From assembly GCF_026626635.1 (NCBI RefSeq), contig NZ_JAPNKA010000001.1:11206501-11270500 (forward strand): a stretch of 64,000 nucleotides of DNA, read 5' to 3'. Both the position numbers and the translations under genes were made by a program. Shown here piece after piece: positions 53,102-61,649 of this stretch. The first letter of the stretch is position 1, and each line of letters begins with the position of its first letter. The notes beneath the pieces were generated by a model. The model did not search any database. It was given only the letters and a program-made list of their open reading frames with translations, and was not told the DNA's origin. This stretch comes from Archangium lansingense (lineage in GTDB: Bacteria; Myxococcota; Myxococcia; Myxococcales; Myxococcaceae).

Positions 53102-55195
53102 ATGAAGGCCGAGCCTCCGCCGCATACCCGCGCCTCGCTTCGCGAGTCCGCGCGACGATTCATCCATGCCTGCCTGCAAGCCTCCAATCGGATCCACCTC
53201 CCGGGTCCGTCGGTGCTGCCGGTGGCGGGGGCCATCGTGGGCCTCTACAGCGGGCTGGCCGCGGGCATCTTCGTCAACCTGATTGGCCTGGTGAGCGGGC
53301 TCACCTTCAACAGCGCGTGGCTCTTCGAGGCCCTGCGCCGCCCCGGCTCGCAAGCCCTCGTGTCGGTGTGGCAGACGCTGCGCACCACGAACTGGCACCT
53401 CGAGCACGCCATCATCGGCGCGCCCCTGGCCTTCGGCGCCCTGGTGCTGGCGCGGGTCATCGAGCCCGGAGGCCCTCGCGACGAGGTGAAGCGCCGGCTG
53501 CGCCTGCTGGCCCTGCTGGTGCTGGGTGCGCTCGCCCTCTACTACCCGCTGGTGGCCCTCACCGCGCTCAACCGCGTCCTCGGCCAGGCGCACGAGGTGA
53601 CGGAGATCCTCCCGCACATGCCCTGGTGGGTGTTCCTGCTGGCGCCGCCGCTGGGCGGAATGGCGGTGGGGCGGCTGCTGCGCGACTACCCGGACACCCA
53701 TGGCCATGGCGTGCCCGAGGTGGTGCGCGCGGTGAAGGGCAATCAGGAGCTGCCCGGACAGCGCGGCCTGCTCAAGCTGGTGGCCAGCGCCATCACCATC
53801 GGTAGCGGAGGCTCGGCCGGGCGCGAGGGCCCCATCGTCTACGGAGGCGCCGCCTTCGCCTCCACCGTGGGCCGCACCCTGGGCTTCTCCCGCCGCGAGC
53901 TGGCCATCCTGCTGGCCTGCGGCGCCGGTGCTGGCATCTCCGCCTCCTTTAATGCCCCCATCGCCGGCGCCGTCTTCGCGATGGAGATCATCCTGCGCGA
54001 GTTCGAGCTGCGCGTCTTCTCCCCCATCATCCTGGCCAGCGTGGCCGGCTCGCTGGTGAGCACTGGCACCATGGATGCGGCGCCGATGATCCACCGGGTC
54101 GGCTACCAGCTGGTGAGCAGCTTCGAGGTCGTCTTCTACGGGGGACTGGGGCTCATCTGCGGGCTGCTCGCGTACGCCTTCGTGCGGCTGCTGCACCACT
54201 CGGAGGACTTCTTCGCCGGACGGGTGAAGGGGGAGCGGCTGTCAGCATGGCTCGGCCAGCGGGCCCTGCCGGTGCGCGCGGGCCTCGGCGGGCTGTGCGT
54301 GGGCGTGCTCGCCCTGCTCAACCCCACCGTGTGGGGCAGCGGGCACGACTACATCAACCTCGCGGCCATCGGAAAGCTCAGCTTCTTCTTCCTCGTCACC
54401 GCGTGCGTGGTGAAGCTGGTGGCAACGGCCATCACCCTGGGCTCGGGAGGCTCGGGTGGGACGTTCTTCCCCTCGGCGGTGATGGGAGCCATGGCCGGCG
54501 GCGCCTTCGGCACCCTGGTGCACTACTTCTTCCCGGCCAGCACCGGGCCCAGTGGCGCCTACGCCATCGTGGGCATGGGCGGCGCCGTGGCCGCGCTCAC
54601 CCGCGGGCCCCTCACGGGGATGATGATGCTCTACGAGCTGAGCGGAAACCACGCCATCATCCTGCCGCTGATGGTGACGTGCACCATCGCCTCCGCGCTC
54701 TGCCACTACCTCACCGAGCGCAAGGCGCCCAAGCCTCAGACGGACGCGGAGCTGCTGTCCAACACCCCCGTGCGCACGCTGATGCGCGAGCTGGCCCCCG
54801 TGCCCGCTGGCATGCACCTGCGCCCCCTCATGGACCAGGTCATCACCACCGAGAGCGGCACCCTGCCCGTGCTCGATGAGCACGGAAGGCTGTACGGTAT
54901 CGTCCAGGTGGACCAGTTCCGCGACATCTGGCGCGACGAGGAGCTGCACCCCATGCTCGTCGCCAGCGACCTGGCGCGGAAGGTGCCCCTGCTCACCCCG
55001 GAAACGAGCCTGGCCCAGGCGCTCCAGTTGATGGACCAGGAGGACGTGGACGCGCTGCCCGTCCAGGCGACAGCGGAGTGTCCGAAGTGCGGACTGCTGA
55101 CCCGCTCACTCGTGCGCCGCTTCCTCTCCTCGCACCACGCCCACCAGCATGCCCGCGGTGAGCACCTCGTGGCCCCCACCGAGGCCACGACCTGA
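53102..55195 (+). CDS. ClC-family chloride channel/transporter with CBS domains
   Basis: 697 residues. About ten to twelve helices carry the ClC selectivity motifs GSGGSAGREGP (with the gating Glu) and GSGGSGGTFFPS. The gating Glu favours a Cl-/H+ antiporter over an open channel. The C-terminal 130 residues form two CBS modules (TPVRTLMRELAPVPAGMHLRPLMDQ, ASDLARKVPLLTPETSLAQALQLMD) that probably bind nucleotide. The tail CPKCGLL ... HHAHQHARGEH is His-rich and unusual. Start ATG 53102. It is divergent from the selenoprotein gene. Confidence 0.92.
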   Translation: MKAEPPPHTRASLRESARRFIHACLQASNRIHLPGPSVLPVAGAIVGLYSGLAAGIFVNLIGLVSGLTFNSAWLFEALRRPGSQALVSVWQTLRTTNWHLEHAIIGAPLAFGALVLARVIEPGGPRDEVKRRLRLLALLVLGALALYYPLVALTALNRVLGQAHEVTEILPHMPWWVFLLAPPLGGMAVGRLLRDYPDTHGHGVPEVVRAVKGNQELPGQRGLLKLVASAITIGSGGSAGREGPIVYGGAAFASTVGRTLGFSRRELAILLACGAGAGISASFNAPIAGAVFAMEIILREFELRVFSPIILASVAGSLVSTGTMDAAPMIHRVGYQLVSSFEVVFYGGLGLICGLLAYAFVRLLHHSEDFFAGRVKGERLSAWLGQRALPVRAGLGGLCVGVLALLNPTVWGSGHDYINLAAIGKLSFFFLVTACVVKLVATAITLGSGGSGGTFFPSAVMGAMAGGAFGTLVHYFFPASTGPSGAYAIVGMGGAVAALTRGPLTGMMMLYELSGNHAIILPLMVTCTIASALCHYLTERKAPKPQTDAELLSNTPVRTLMRELAPVPAGMHLRPLMDQVITTESGTLPVLDEHGRLYGIVQVDQFRDIWRDEELHPMLVASDLARKVPLLTPETSLAQALQLMDQEDVDALPVQATAECPKCGLLTRSLVRRFLSSHHAHQHARGEHLVAPTEATT

Positions 55196-55198
55196 AGC

Positions 55199-55245
55199 AC
55201 CCTCCCTCACCCCTCGGGAAAGGGGCGGGGTGAGGGTATCGAGGC
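55199..55245. repeat. REP-like unit, same family as 41799-41940
   Basis: CCCCTCGGGAAAGGGGCGGGGTGAGGGTATC resembles unit A at 41805 in the same orientation; CCCCT and AGGGG form a small hairpin. It lies between the ClC gene and the convergent small gene and probably acts in termination. Confidence 0.55.
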
Positions 55246-55262
55246 TCCCAAGTTGAATCCGT

Positions 55263-55469
55263 TCACTTGCTCGGGTTGATGCCGGTCCCCGAGGGTGAGT
55301 CGCTCATCCCGCGCCCCTCGTCGCCCTCGCGAGGGTAATCCGACCCTGGCTCGTCCGAGAGCCTCCTGCCCGCCTTCTTCTCGTCCTGGTCCTCCGCCTC
55401 CGCCACGCGCTTCTCTTGATCGCGTCCGGTCATGCCCAGCTTCTTCTTAAGGTCGTCACGGATGCTCAT
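55263..55469 (-). CDS. Small hydrophilic protein of unknown function
   Basis: 68 residues from ATG 55469, with AGGAG 8 bp upstream. MSIRDDLKKKLGMTGRDQEK starts a helical, highly charged and probably disordered protein that ends in an acidic/Ser-Pro tail. No family recognised. Length and charge resemble stress-induced small proteins, which is only a likeness. Confidence 0.55.
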   Translation of the reverse strand: MSIRDDLKKKLGMTGRDQEKRVAEAEDQDEKKAGRRLSDEPGSDYPREGDEGRGMSDSPSGTGINPSK

Positions 55470-55665
55470 GACTCGCTCCTGTGCGCGGAGCCCGAATGGC
55501 CCGCGCGGGCTGGTTGTCCTCCCGTGAAACGTCATCACTCCGCCCCGAGCGTGCGAGGCAGGGGTCTGGGAGGGCGGGTGGGCAAGCGGGCGCCCGGAGT
55601 CCGACCGGGGAAGCAGGTACAGTGCGCCGCCGCCTGGGGTACCCCGGAAGCACGATCGCATTTCC

Positions 55666-55697
55666 CAGTTCCCATTTTCCGTCCCCTGGCCGGTCTC
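55666..55697 (+). promoter_or_regulatory. Candidate ECF promoter of the caspase operon
   Basis: CAGTTCCCATTTTCC, 9 bp, CCGGTCTC. The same two blocks at the same spacing occur at 59581-59612. It lies about 70-100 bp before the ECF sigma gene, consistent with an autoregulated ECF promoter. Confidence 0.5.
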
Positions 55698-55763
55698 TTT
55701 TCCGTGAGGAGAGCGCCCTGAGCCCGACAGACCCCCAGCGCCGAGCATCCCGAGGGCCCCGAC

Positions 55764-56270
55764 ATGGATGACGCCGGGCTGGCCCAGCTGTACGCGCAAT
55801 ACGGTTTCCTCGTACACCGGCGCTGCCAGCAGCTGCTGCGCCGCCCCGAGGACGCGGAGGACGCGCTCCAGGAGACCTTCCTGAGGGTGAAGCGCTACGG
55901 CGCGCCCCGCGATGGTGGAGCCACCCTGGCCTGGCTCTACACCATCGCCCAGCGCTGCTGCTTCGACTTGATGGAGCGCGGCGGCCGCGAGCCACCCGCC
56001 GAGGAGTCGCAACTGGCGGCCCTGGAGCAGCGCGGCGAAGGGTCCCCCGAGGACGCGGACCGCCGGGCGATGCTCGGCCTGGCGCTGCGCCAGCTCGACG
56101 GCAAGACACGCACCATCGGCGTGCTGCACTTCCTGGACGGCTACACCCAGGAGGAGGTTGCCGAGCAGACCGGCTACTCGCGCCGCACCATCGGCAAGAA
56201 GCTCCAGCAGTTCGAGCAACGCATCCGTCAGCTCTGGCAGTCGCGCGCCAGCCTCGAGGAGACACGATGA
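55764..56270 (+). CDS. ECF-family RNA polymerase sigma factor (caspase operon)
   Basis: 168 residues. Region 2: AQYGFLVHRRCQQLLRRPEDAEDALQETFLRVKRYG. Region 4: LDGKTRTIGVLHFLDGYTQEEVAEQTGYSRRTIGKKLQQFEQR. The stop overlaps the anti-sigma gene by 4 bp. The three genes sigma, anti-sigma and caspase-like protein are chained by ATGA overlaps and so form one operon. Confidence 0.88.
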   Translation: MDDAGLAQLYAQYGFLVHRRCQQLLRRPEDAEDALQETFLRVKRYGAPRDGGATLAWLYTIAQRCCFDLMERGGREPPAEESQLAALEQRGEGSPEDADRRAMLGLALRQLDGKTRTIGVLHFLDGYTQEEVAEQTGYSRRTIGKKLQQFEQRIRQLWQSRASLEETR

Positions 56271-57019
56271 GCCCCACTCCCCTGCCCCCCTCCCCTCGCG
56301 GGCCGCACTGTCCTCCGGCCGCCATGCTCGAGGCGATGAGCGCCGGTGAAGCCGCACCCGAGGCCACGCGCACCCACGTGCAGGACTGCCCCGACTGCCA
56401 CGGCCAGCTCGAAGCGCTCACCACCGCTCGCGAGGCCTTCGTCCGCGCAAGGTCCCCTGAGCTCTTCCTGCGCCAACTCGAGCGACGTGCCACCTCCCGG
56501 CCGCGGACCGCCCCCCGCTGGCTGCTGCCCGTGTTCAGCGCCTGCGTGCCGCTGCTGGCCCTGCTCGTGCTCGTGCCGAAGCTGGGACAGGAGAATGGCG
56601 TGCACCTCAAGGGCGGGGCATTCCGCGTGGTGGTCTCGCGCGCGGGCGGCCCCCCGGAGCTGCTCGGCCCCGACGCACAGGTACAGCCGGGAGACGCGCT
56701 GCGCTTCTCCTATGAGGATATAGAGGCCGGACACCTGCTCGTGCTCGAGCTGGACGGACGGGGCACCGCGAGCGTCTTCCACCCCCACGGCTCGGCCACC
56801 TCCGCGCCCCTGCCGGCCGGACAGCGCGACTTCCTCCCCGGGAGTGTGGTGCTCGACGACGCGCCCGGCCCGGAGTGGCTCGTCGCCGTCTTCTCTCCCC
56901 GTCCGCTCGAGGCCGCCCCCCTGCTCGAGGCCCTGCGCTCCCAGGCGGGACGCCCCGAGCTCACCCTCTCCTGCTCCGACTGCCAGGTGAGTACGCTCCG
57001 CCTCCAGAAGCGCCCATGA
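56267..57019 (+). CDS. Anti-sigma factor with ZAS motif and one membrane helix
   Basis: 250 residues. The ZAS motif is His 37, Cys 41, Cys 44 (THVQDCPDC). One transmembrane helix (LLPVFSACVPLLALLVLVP, about 88-106) is followed by a C-terminal domain of about 140 residues with beta-rich pattern (FRVVVSRAGGPPELLGPDA, HLLVLELDGRGTASVFHP). This domain would sit in the periplasm and resembles DUF4384-like modules found near caspases. It overlaps the caspase gene by 4 bp. Confidence 0.8.
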   Translation: MSPTPLPPSPRGPHCPPAAMLEAMSAGEAAPEATRTHVQDCPDCHGQLEALTTAREAFVRARSPELFLRQLERRATSRPRTAPRWLLPVFSACVPLLALLVLVPKLGQENGVHLKGGAFRVVVSRAGGPPELLGPDAQVQPGDALRFSYEDIEAGHLLVLELDGRGTASVFHPHGSATSAPLPAGQRDFLPGSVVLDDAPGPEWLVAVFSPRPLEAAPLLEALRSQAGRPELTLSCSDCQVSTLRLQKRP

Positions 57020-58596
57020 CTCCGCCCCGCCCGCTCTGGCTCCTCCTCGCCGCCCTCCTGCTGCTCCTCTGCCCTCCTCGGGCCGCGGCGGCCACCGTCC
57101 GCCTGCTCGTGTCCATCGGCGCCAACGTGGGCGACCCCGACGACGCGGTGCTCAGCTTCGCGGACGATGACGCCGGGCGCGTGCGGCAGCTCTTCGTCGA
57201 GCTGGGCGAGGTGCGCGCCGATCGCTCCTATCTGGTGGTGGATCAACCCGCCTCCGTGGTGCGCCAGCGGCTGGCCGAGGTGACGGGCCGCATCGCCGAG
57301 CTGCGCGCTGCGGGGGATGATGCGGTGCTCATCGTGTACGTGTCGGCCCATGCGAAGGGCGGCGTGCTGCACCTGGGCGGCACCCACCTGCCCCTCGCCG
57401 AGCTGCGAGACAGTGCGCGCCAGGCCGGCGCTCGGCTCAGCGTACTCCTGGTGGACGCGTGCGAGAGCGGCACCCTGGCGCGGCGCAAGGGCGGCCGTGC
57501 CGGCCCGGAGTTCGCGGTGTCACTCGAGCAGATTCCCCTGCACGGCCAGGTGGTCATCTCCTCCAGCGGCCCGGGGGAGAGTTCCGAGGAGTGGGACTCG
57601 CTCAAGGGCTCGCTCTTCACCCACCACCTGCTCACGGGCCTGCGCGGGGACGCGGACGTGGAGGATGACGGGCGGGTGTCGCTCGCCGAGGCGTACGCCT
57701 ATGCCTACCGGCGCACGGTGGCGGGCGCTGCTGGCGCGGGCCAGCACCCAGCCTATTCGTGGGAGCTGGCGGGCACCGGAGAGCTCATCCTCACCGAGCC
57801 ACGGGCTGCCCGCAGCGCGCTCGTCTTCCCCGCGGCGCTCGCCGGCCGCTACGTGGTGGCGAGCCAGCCCCGGCCGGACGTGGTGGCCGAGGTGGAGAAG
57901 ACAGCCGGACGCCCGTTGCGTCTCGCGGTGCCCCCGGGCCGATATCTCCTGCGTAAGCGCGCGGGCGCGAGCACCGGCCTGCTCGAGTTGGAGCTGCCCT
58001 ATGGAGGCGAGCGACAGGTACGCGAGGAGGAGCTGACATGGCGCCGCTACACCGAGGTGGCCCTCAAGGGTGGCCACGTGGAGCTGCGCGGCTCGGCGCT
58101 GCTGGGGCTGGTCCGGATGGAGAGCGCACCGGTGCTCGGCACGGGGGCACGTCTCGCTGGCAGTCTCGGCTATCGCCATAGCTGGGGCCCTTGGTGGGCG
58201 CTGGGCACCGTCAGCTTCAGCCAGACGGGCTACCCGGGCGTGGGGCTCGAGATTCGCGAGCGCTCGCTCGGCGCTGGAGTGGCCGCCGGCTACCGCTGGC
58301 TGGAGTGGACGCTGGTGCCGTACGTGGGGCTCGGAGTCGAGCTCACCGGAATGGAGCAGCAACTGCGCCGCGAGCGAGAAGAGGAGATCGAAGACACCTT
58401 CGACGTCCCGCCGCTGCCGCCTCACCGGACGCTCGGCGTGGGACTGGGCCCGATCGCGGGCGTGGAGGTGCCGCTGCCCGGTCAAGCCTTCGCGCTCCTC
58501 CAGGGCCAGCTGCTCCTTCGTTACCTGCCGAGCAAGGAACAGCCTGCCCTGCTCCCAGCAGGGCTCGTCTCCGCGGGAGCGGGCTGGCGCTTCTGA
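57016..58596 (+). CDS. Secreted caspase-like (peptidase C14) protein with beta-barrel-like C-terminus
   Basis: 526 residues from ATG 57016. A signal peptide (MTPPRPLWLLLAALLLLLCP ... AAA) is followed by a caspase-like domain: DDDAGRVRQLFVELG, YVSAHAKGG with the catalytic His near 112 and LLVDACESGTL with the catalytic Cys near 149. The classic SGHG is SAHA here. Residues from about 370 show repeated amphipathic strands (GSLGYRHSWGPWWALGTVSF, LVPYVGLGVEL, AFALLQGQLLLRYLP) and end in AGWRF, a typical outer-membrane barrel terminus. It may be an outer-membrane-anchored caspase-like protease. Confidence 0.8.
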   Translation: MTPPRPLWLLLAALLLLLCPPRAAAATVRLLVSIGANVGDPDDAVLSFADDDAGRVRQLFVELGEVRADRSYLVVDQPASVVRQRLAEVTGRIAELRAAGDDAVLIVYVSAHAKGGVLHLGGTHLPLAELRDSARQAGARLSVLLVDACESGTLARRKGGRAGPEFAVSLEQIPLHGQVVISSSGPGESSEEWDSLKGSLFTHHLLTGLRGDADVEDDGRVSLAEAYAYAYRRTVAGAAGAGQHPAYSWELAGTGELILTEPRAARSALVFPAALAGRYVVASQPRPDVVAEVEKTAGRPLRLAVPPGRYLLRKRAGASTGLLELELPYGGERQVREEELTWRRYTEVALKGGHVELRGSALLGLVRMESAPVLGTGARLAGSLGYRHSWGPWWALGTVSFSQTGYPGVGLEIRERSLGAGVAAGYRWLEWTLVPYVGLGVELTGMEQQLRREREEEIEDTFDVPPLPPHRTLGVGLGPIAGVEVPLPGQAFALLQGQLLLRYLPSKEQPALLPAGLVSAGAGWRF

Positions 58597-58652
58597 TCGT
58601 CCTCGGTTAGTAGAGCCGCCCGCGGGACCTTCCTGGCCGCTGGAGTCGAGAC

Positions 58653-59567
58653 ATGAGCGAGCGGCGTGGTGCCGATGCCTTTTGCTTTCAACTGATGATC
58701 GTCCTCTGCGGACTCTGGGGTCTGCAGCAGGTGGCGATCAAACTGGCCGCAGCGGACATCGCGCCCATCATGCAGGCCTCGGCGCGCTCGGGCATCGCCG
58801 CGCTGCTGGTCGGCCTGCTGATGTGCTGGCGCGGAGGCTGGGAGGGGCTGCGTCAGGGCACCTTGCCCGCGGGCCTGTTGTCCGGAGTGCTGTTCGCCCT
58901 GGAGTTCCTGCTGATCGCCTTGGGGCTGGAGCGGACCACCGCCGGGCATATCGCGGTGTTTCTCTACACCTCGCCCATCTTCTCCGCCCTGGGGTTGCAC
59001 CTGCTGTTGCCCAGCGAGCGCCTGCGCCGCATGCAATGGCTGGGAATCGGCCTGTGCTTCATCGGCATCGCGGTGGCGTTTGGAGGTAGCGTCTCCCTGG
59101 CCGAGATGGATTCCCGGATGCTCCTGGGCGATGCCCTGGGGCTCCTGGCCGGCCTGGCCTGGGGCGCTACCACCGTGGTGATTCGGGTCTCGAAGCTGTC
59201 GGAGGCCCCCGCGAGTCTGACCTTGTTCTACCAGCTCGCGACCGCCTTCGTGCTGCTGCTGCTGCTCGCCATCGCCAACGGACAGGTCTATCGCGTCGAG
59301 CTCACCCCGCTGGCCGTGGGCAGCGTGCTGTTCCAGGGAGTGGTGGTGTCCTTCATCAGCTACCTCGTCTGGTTCTGGCTGTTGCGCCGCTACCTGGCCT
59401 CGAACCTGGCGGTGTTCTCCTTCATGACCCCGCTGTTCGGCGTGACCCTCGGGGTGCTCATCCTCCACGAGCCCTTGTCCTTGAACTTCGTCGGGGGCGC
59501 GGTGCTGGTGCTGTTGGGGATTACCCTGGTGAGTGGCGAAGCCTGGTTCCGACGGCTGCTGAGCTGA
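58653..59567 (+). CDS. EamA/DMT-family transporter
   Basis: 304 residues, ten transmembrane helices in two EamA repeats. Repeat one is CGLWGLQQVAIKLAAADIAPIMQASAR and LERTTAGHIAVFLYTSPIFSALG. Repeat two is GLLAGLAWGATTVVIRVSK and FSFMTPLFGVTLGVLILHEPLS. Such carriers export small metabolites; the substrate cannot be told. Start ATG 58653. Confidence 0.9.
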   Translation: MSERRGADAFCFQLMIVLCGLWGLQQVAIKLAAADIAPIMQASARSGIAALLVGLLMCWRGGWEGLRQGTLPAGLLSGVLFALEFLLIALGLERTTAGHIAVFLYTSPIFSALGLHLLLPSERLRRMQWLGIGLCFIGIAVAFGGSVSLAEMDSRMLLGDALGLLAGLAWGATTVVIRVSKLSEAPASLTLFYQLATAFVLLLLLAIANGQVYRVELTPLAVGSVLFQGVVVSFISYLVWFWLLRRYLASNLAVFSFMTPLFGVTLGVLILHEPLSLNFVGGAVLVLLGITLVSGEAWFRRLLS

Positions 59568-59580
59568 GCCTCGAAAAAGG

Positions 59581-59612
59581 CAGTTCCCATTTTCCGGCGT
59601 CAGTCCGGTCTC
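59581..59612 (+). promoter_or_regulatory. Candidate ECF promoter upstream of the lipoprotein gene
   Basis: CAGTTCCCATTTTCC, 9 bp, CCGGTCTC, matching 55666-55697 in sequence and spacing. It lies 55-86 bp before the ATG at 59667. Confidence 0.5.
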
Positions 59613-59666
59613 CCTTCCAAGAGCGCTCATCACGGGCCGCTCTCCTGACTTCCCCGGAGGGGACAC

Positions 59667-60941
59667 ATGCTTCGGCAACTTCTCAGCCTTCCATTCCTCC
59701 TGCTCTCCCTGCTCTTCACCCTCGCTGGCTGCGGCGGGGTGGTGGGCCCCGACCACGAGGGCCAGCCCCTCGTCACGCTCGAGGGACAGATGAACCCCAC
59801 GCCGGACGCTCGCATCGAGGGACAGGTGCGGCTGGCGCTGGTGTGGTACCCGCAGTGGATGGCCTCGGAGGACACGGGCGGCACGCAGGATGGCCCCCAG
59901 GAGGTGGTCACCGAGGACGTCATCTACCAAGGCAGCTTCCCGGCCAACTACCGCTTCCACATCTACCGCCCGCCGCCGGCGGAAGCACTCGCGCCACTCG
60001 GCAATGGCCTCCATGGCAAGGGCGCCTTCGGCATCCTCCTGGCGTACCAGGACGGCAACGGCAACGCGAAGCTCGACACCATTGCCACGACGGGCACTCC
60101 GGCGGACCGGGTCATCGGCTCGTCGCTCCTGGGTCCTGACGAGCGCTCCACCTTCGCGCTCGTCTACGTCACCACGGAGCAGCCCGCGAACACGGGCCTG
60201 AAGCCCGGCTTCAACCTCATCCAGGCGGTGAACAGCGAGGCTGGTGCGGTGGTGCCACTGAACACCCGCCTGCCGCTCTCCCTCACCCAGGGCGGCCCCA
60301 TCTTCGACGGCTTCGTCTGCGAGGCCGGCTGGCTCACCTTCCTGTTCACCGAGGTGTGCGGCCTGGACGGGGGCGATGTCTTCGAGCCGAGCCAGCTCTC
60401 CATGCAGGGCCGGGTGGCGCTCGAGGGCAAGAAGGCGGTGATCGAGCTGACGGTCGCCTCCGACAACACGCCGCTCGCGGACGCGACGGTGAAGCTCGCG
60501 GGCCGCATCCTCCCCTACGACGTGGCACGTGAGGCCTATGTCCTCGAGGAGGAGAACACGGCGCTGCTGACGGCTGGTGGCCGCTTCGAGCTGGTGGTGA
60601 GCACGAGCACGGGAGACCAGGCCATGGGCCGCACCTTCCAGGTGCCCGGTGGCTTCGACCTCACCACGCCCACCTCGGACGAGCAGGTGAGCGCGAGTGA
60701 GCCCCTGGAGTTGAAGTGGACGGCCTCGGCTGGCGCCACCTCCTACTACGTGGGCTACTCCTCCAGCACCGCGGGCGAGAGCATCCAGGTCGAGGGGAGC
60801 GCGCGCTCGCACACCTTCGACACCACGGGCGCGGAGGGCGAGGCCATCGCCCGGGTGGAGGCCCGCGCCGATCCGGAGGACATCGACGCGTGGGTGACGG
60901 TGGCGCTGGTGCGCGAGCAGGCGTTCTCCTTCGCGCCGTAG
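59667..60941 (+). CDS. Secreted lipoprotein of unknown function
   Basis: 424 residues. Signal MLRQLLSLPFLLLSLLFTLAGC with Cys 22. The mature part is beta-rich, with VRLALVWYPQW and YQGSFPANYRFHIYRPPP near the start and, toward the end, a fibronectin-III-like segment (LELKWTASAGATSYYVGYSS). No enzyme motif. Probably on a membrane facing outward or the periplasm. Its promoter shares a motif with the caspase operon, so it may be in that sigma factor's regulon. Confidence 0.75.
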   Translation: MLRQLLSLPFLLLSLLFTLAGCGGVVGPDHEGQPLVTLEGQMNPTPDARIEGQVRLALVWYPQWMASEDTGGTQDGPQEVVTEDVIYQGSFPANYRFHIYRPPPAEALAPLGNGLHGKGAFGILLAYQDGNGNAKLDTIATTGTPADRVIGSSLLGPDERSTFALVYVTTEQPANTGLKPGFNLIQAVNSEAGAVVPLNTRLPLSLTQGGPIFDGFVCEAGWLTFLFTEVCGLDGGDVFEPSQLSMQGRVALEGKKAVIELTVASDNTPLADATVKLAGRILPYDVAREAYVLEEENTALLTAGGRFELVVSTSTGDQAMGRTFQVPGGFDLTTPTSDEQVSASEPLELKWTASAGATSYYVGYSSSTAGESIQVEGSARSHTFDTTGAEGEAIARVEARADPEDIDAWVTVALVREQAFSFAP

Positions 60942-61040
60942 CCTGAGACGGGGCGCCGGAGCCGTGCGTCAGGGGGCTCCCTGGGGAAAAATGAGCGGCC
61001 CCGGGAACCTTTCCGGCCCTCGCGGGTGGAAACAGTCGAC

Positions 61041-61649
61041 ATGGCAATCCTGGCAGCCCTCGGCCCACGTGGCCCCACACCTCGGACGGCACCCGGCGAG
61101 CTCGCGCCCGCCCTGGTGGAGCGCGCCCGCACCGGGGATGCCGAGGCCTTCCGCGCCCTCGTCCTCCACCACCAGGAGGCCGTCCACGCCCTGCTGTACC
61201 GGCTGCTCGCCCCCAGCGGCCGGGAGGGACAGGTGGAGGACTGCACCCAGGAGACCTTCCTGCGCGTCTACCGCGCCCTGCCCGGCTTCAATCCCCAGGG
61301 CGCCGCGAAGCTCTCCACCTGGATTCTCACCATCGCCACCCGGCTCGCCCTCAACGAGCTGCGGCGCCCCTCCCTCGTCGTCCCCGTGGCCGAGCTGGCC
61401 TCGCTGCCCGTGGCCAGTCCCCACCGCGCCGATGCACTCGCCGAGCGCCGCGCCCTGGGCCAGGCCATCCGCGACGCCCTCGGACAGCTTCCGCCGGACC
61501 AGCGCGCCGTGCTCGTCCTGCGCGAGATGCACGGCCTGGAGTACGCGGAGATGGCCGAGGCCCTCGACCTCGACCTGGGCACCCTCAAGAGCCGCCTGTC
61601 CCGCGCCCGCGCGGCCATGCGCGCCGCCCTGGAGCACCACCATGGCTGA
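61041..61649 (+). CDS. ECF-family RNA polymerase sigma factor
   Basis: About 202 residues from ATG 61041, chosen because GGTGGA lies upstream; GTG 61026 is an alternative. Region 2: FRALVLHHQEAVHALLYRLL and VEDCTQETFLRVYRALPGFNP. Region 4: LGQLPPDQRAVLVLREMHGLEYAEMAEALDLDLGTLKSRLSRAR. GGGAACCTTTCCGG at 61003-61016 could be an ECF-type -35 region. The stop overlaps its anti-sigma gene by 8 bp. Confidence 0.9.
   Translation: MAILAALGPRGPTPRTAPGELAPALVERARTGDAEAFRALVLHHQEAVHALLYRLLAPSGREGQVEDCTQETFLRVYRALPGFNPQGAAKLSTWILTIATRLALNELRRPSLVVPVAELASLPVASPHRADALAERRALGQAIRDALGQLPPDQRAVLVLREMHGLEYAEMAEALDLDLGTLKSRLSRARAAMRAALEHHHG

Noticed and set aside
61003..61037. ECF promoter for the third sigma operon
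   Set aside because: GGGAACCTTTCCGG looks like a -35 region but no -10 at the expected spacing is clear, and it runs very close to the start codon; not listed as a feature.
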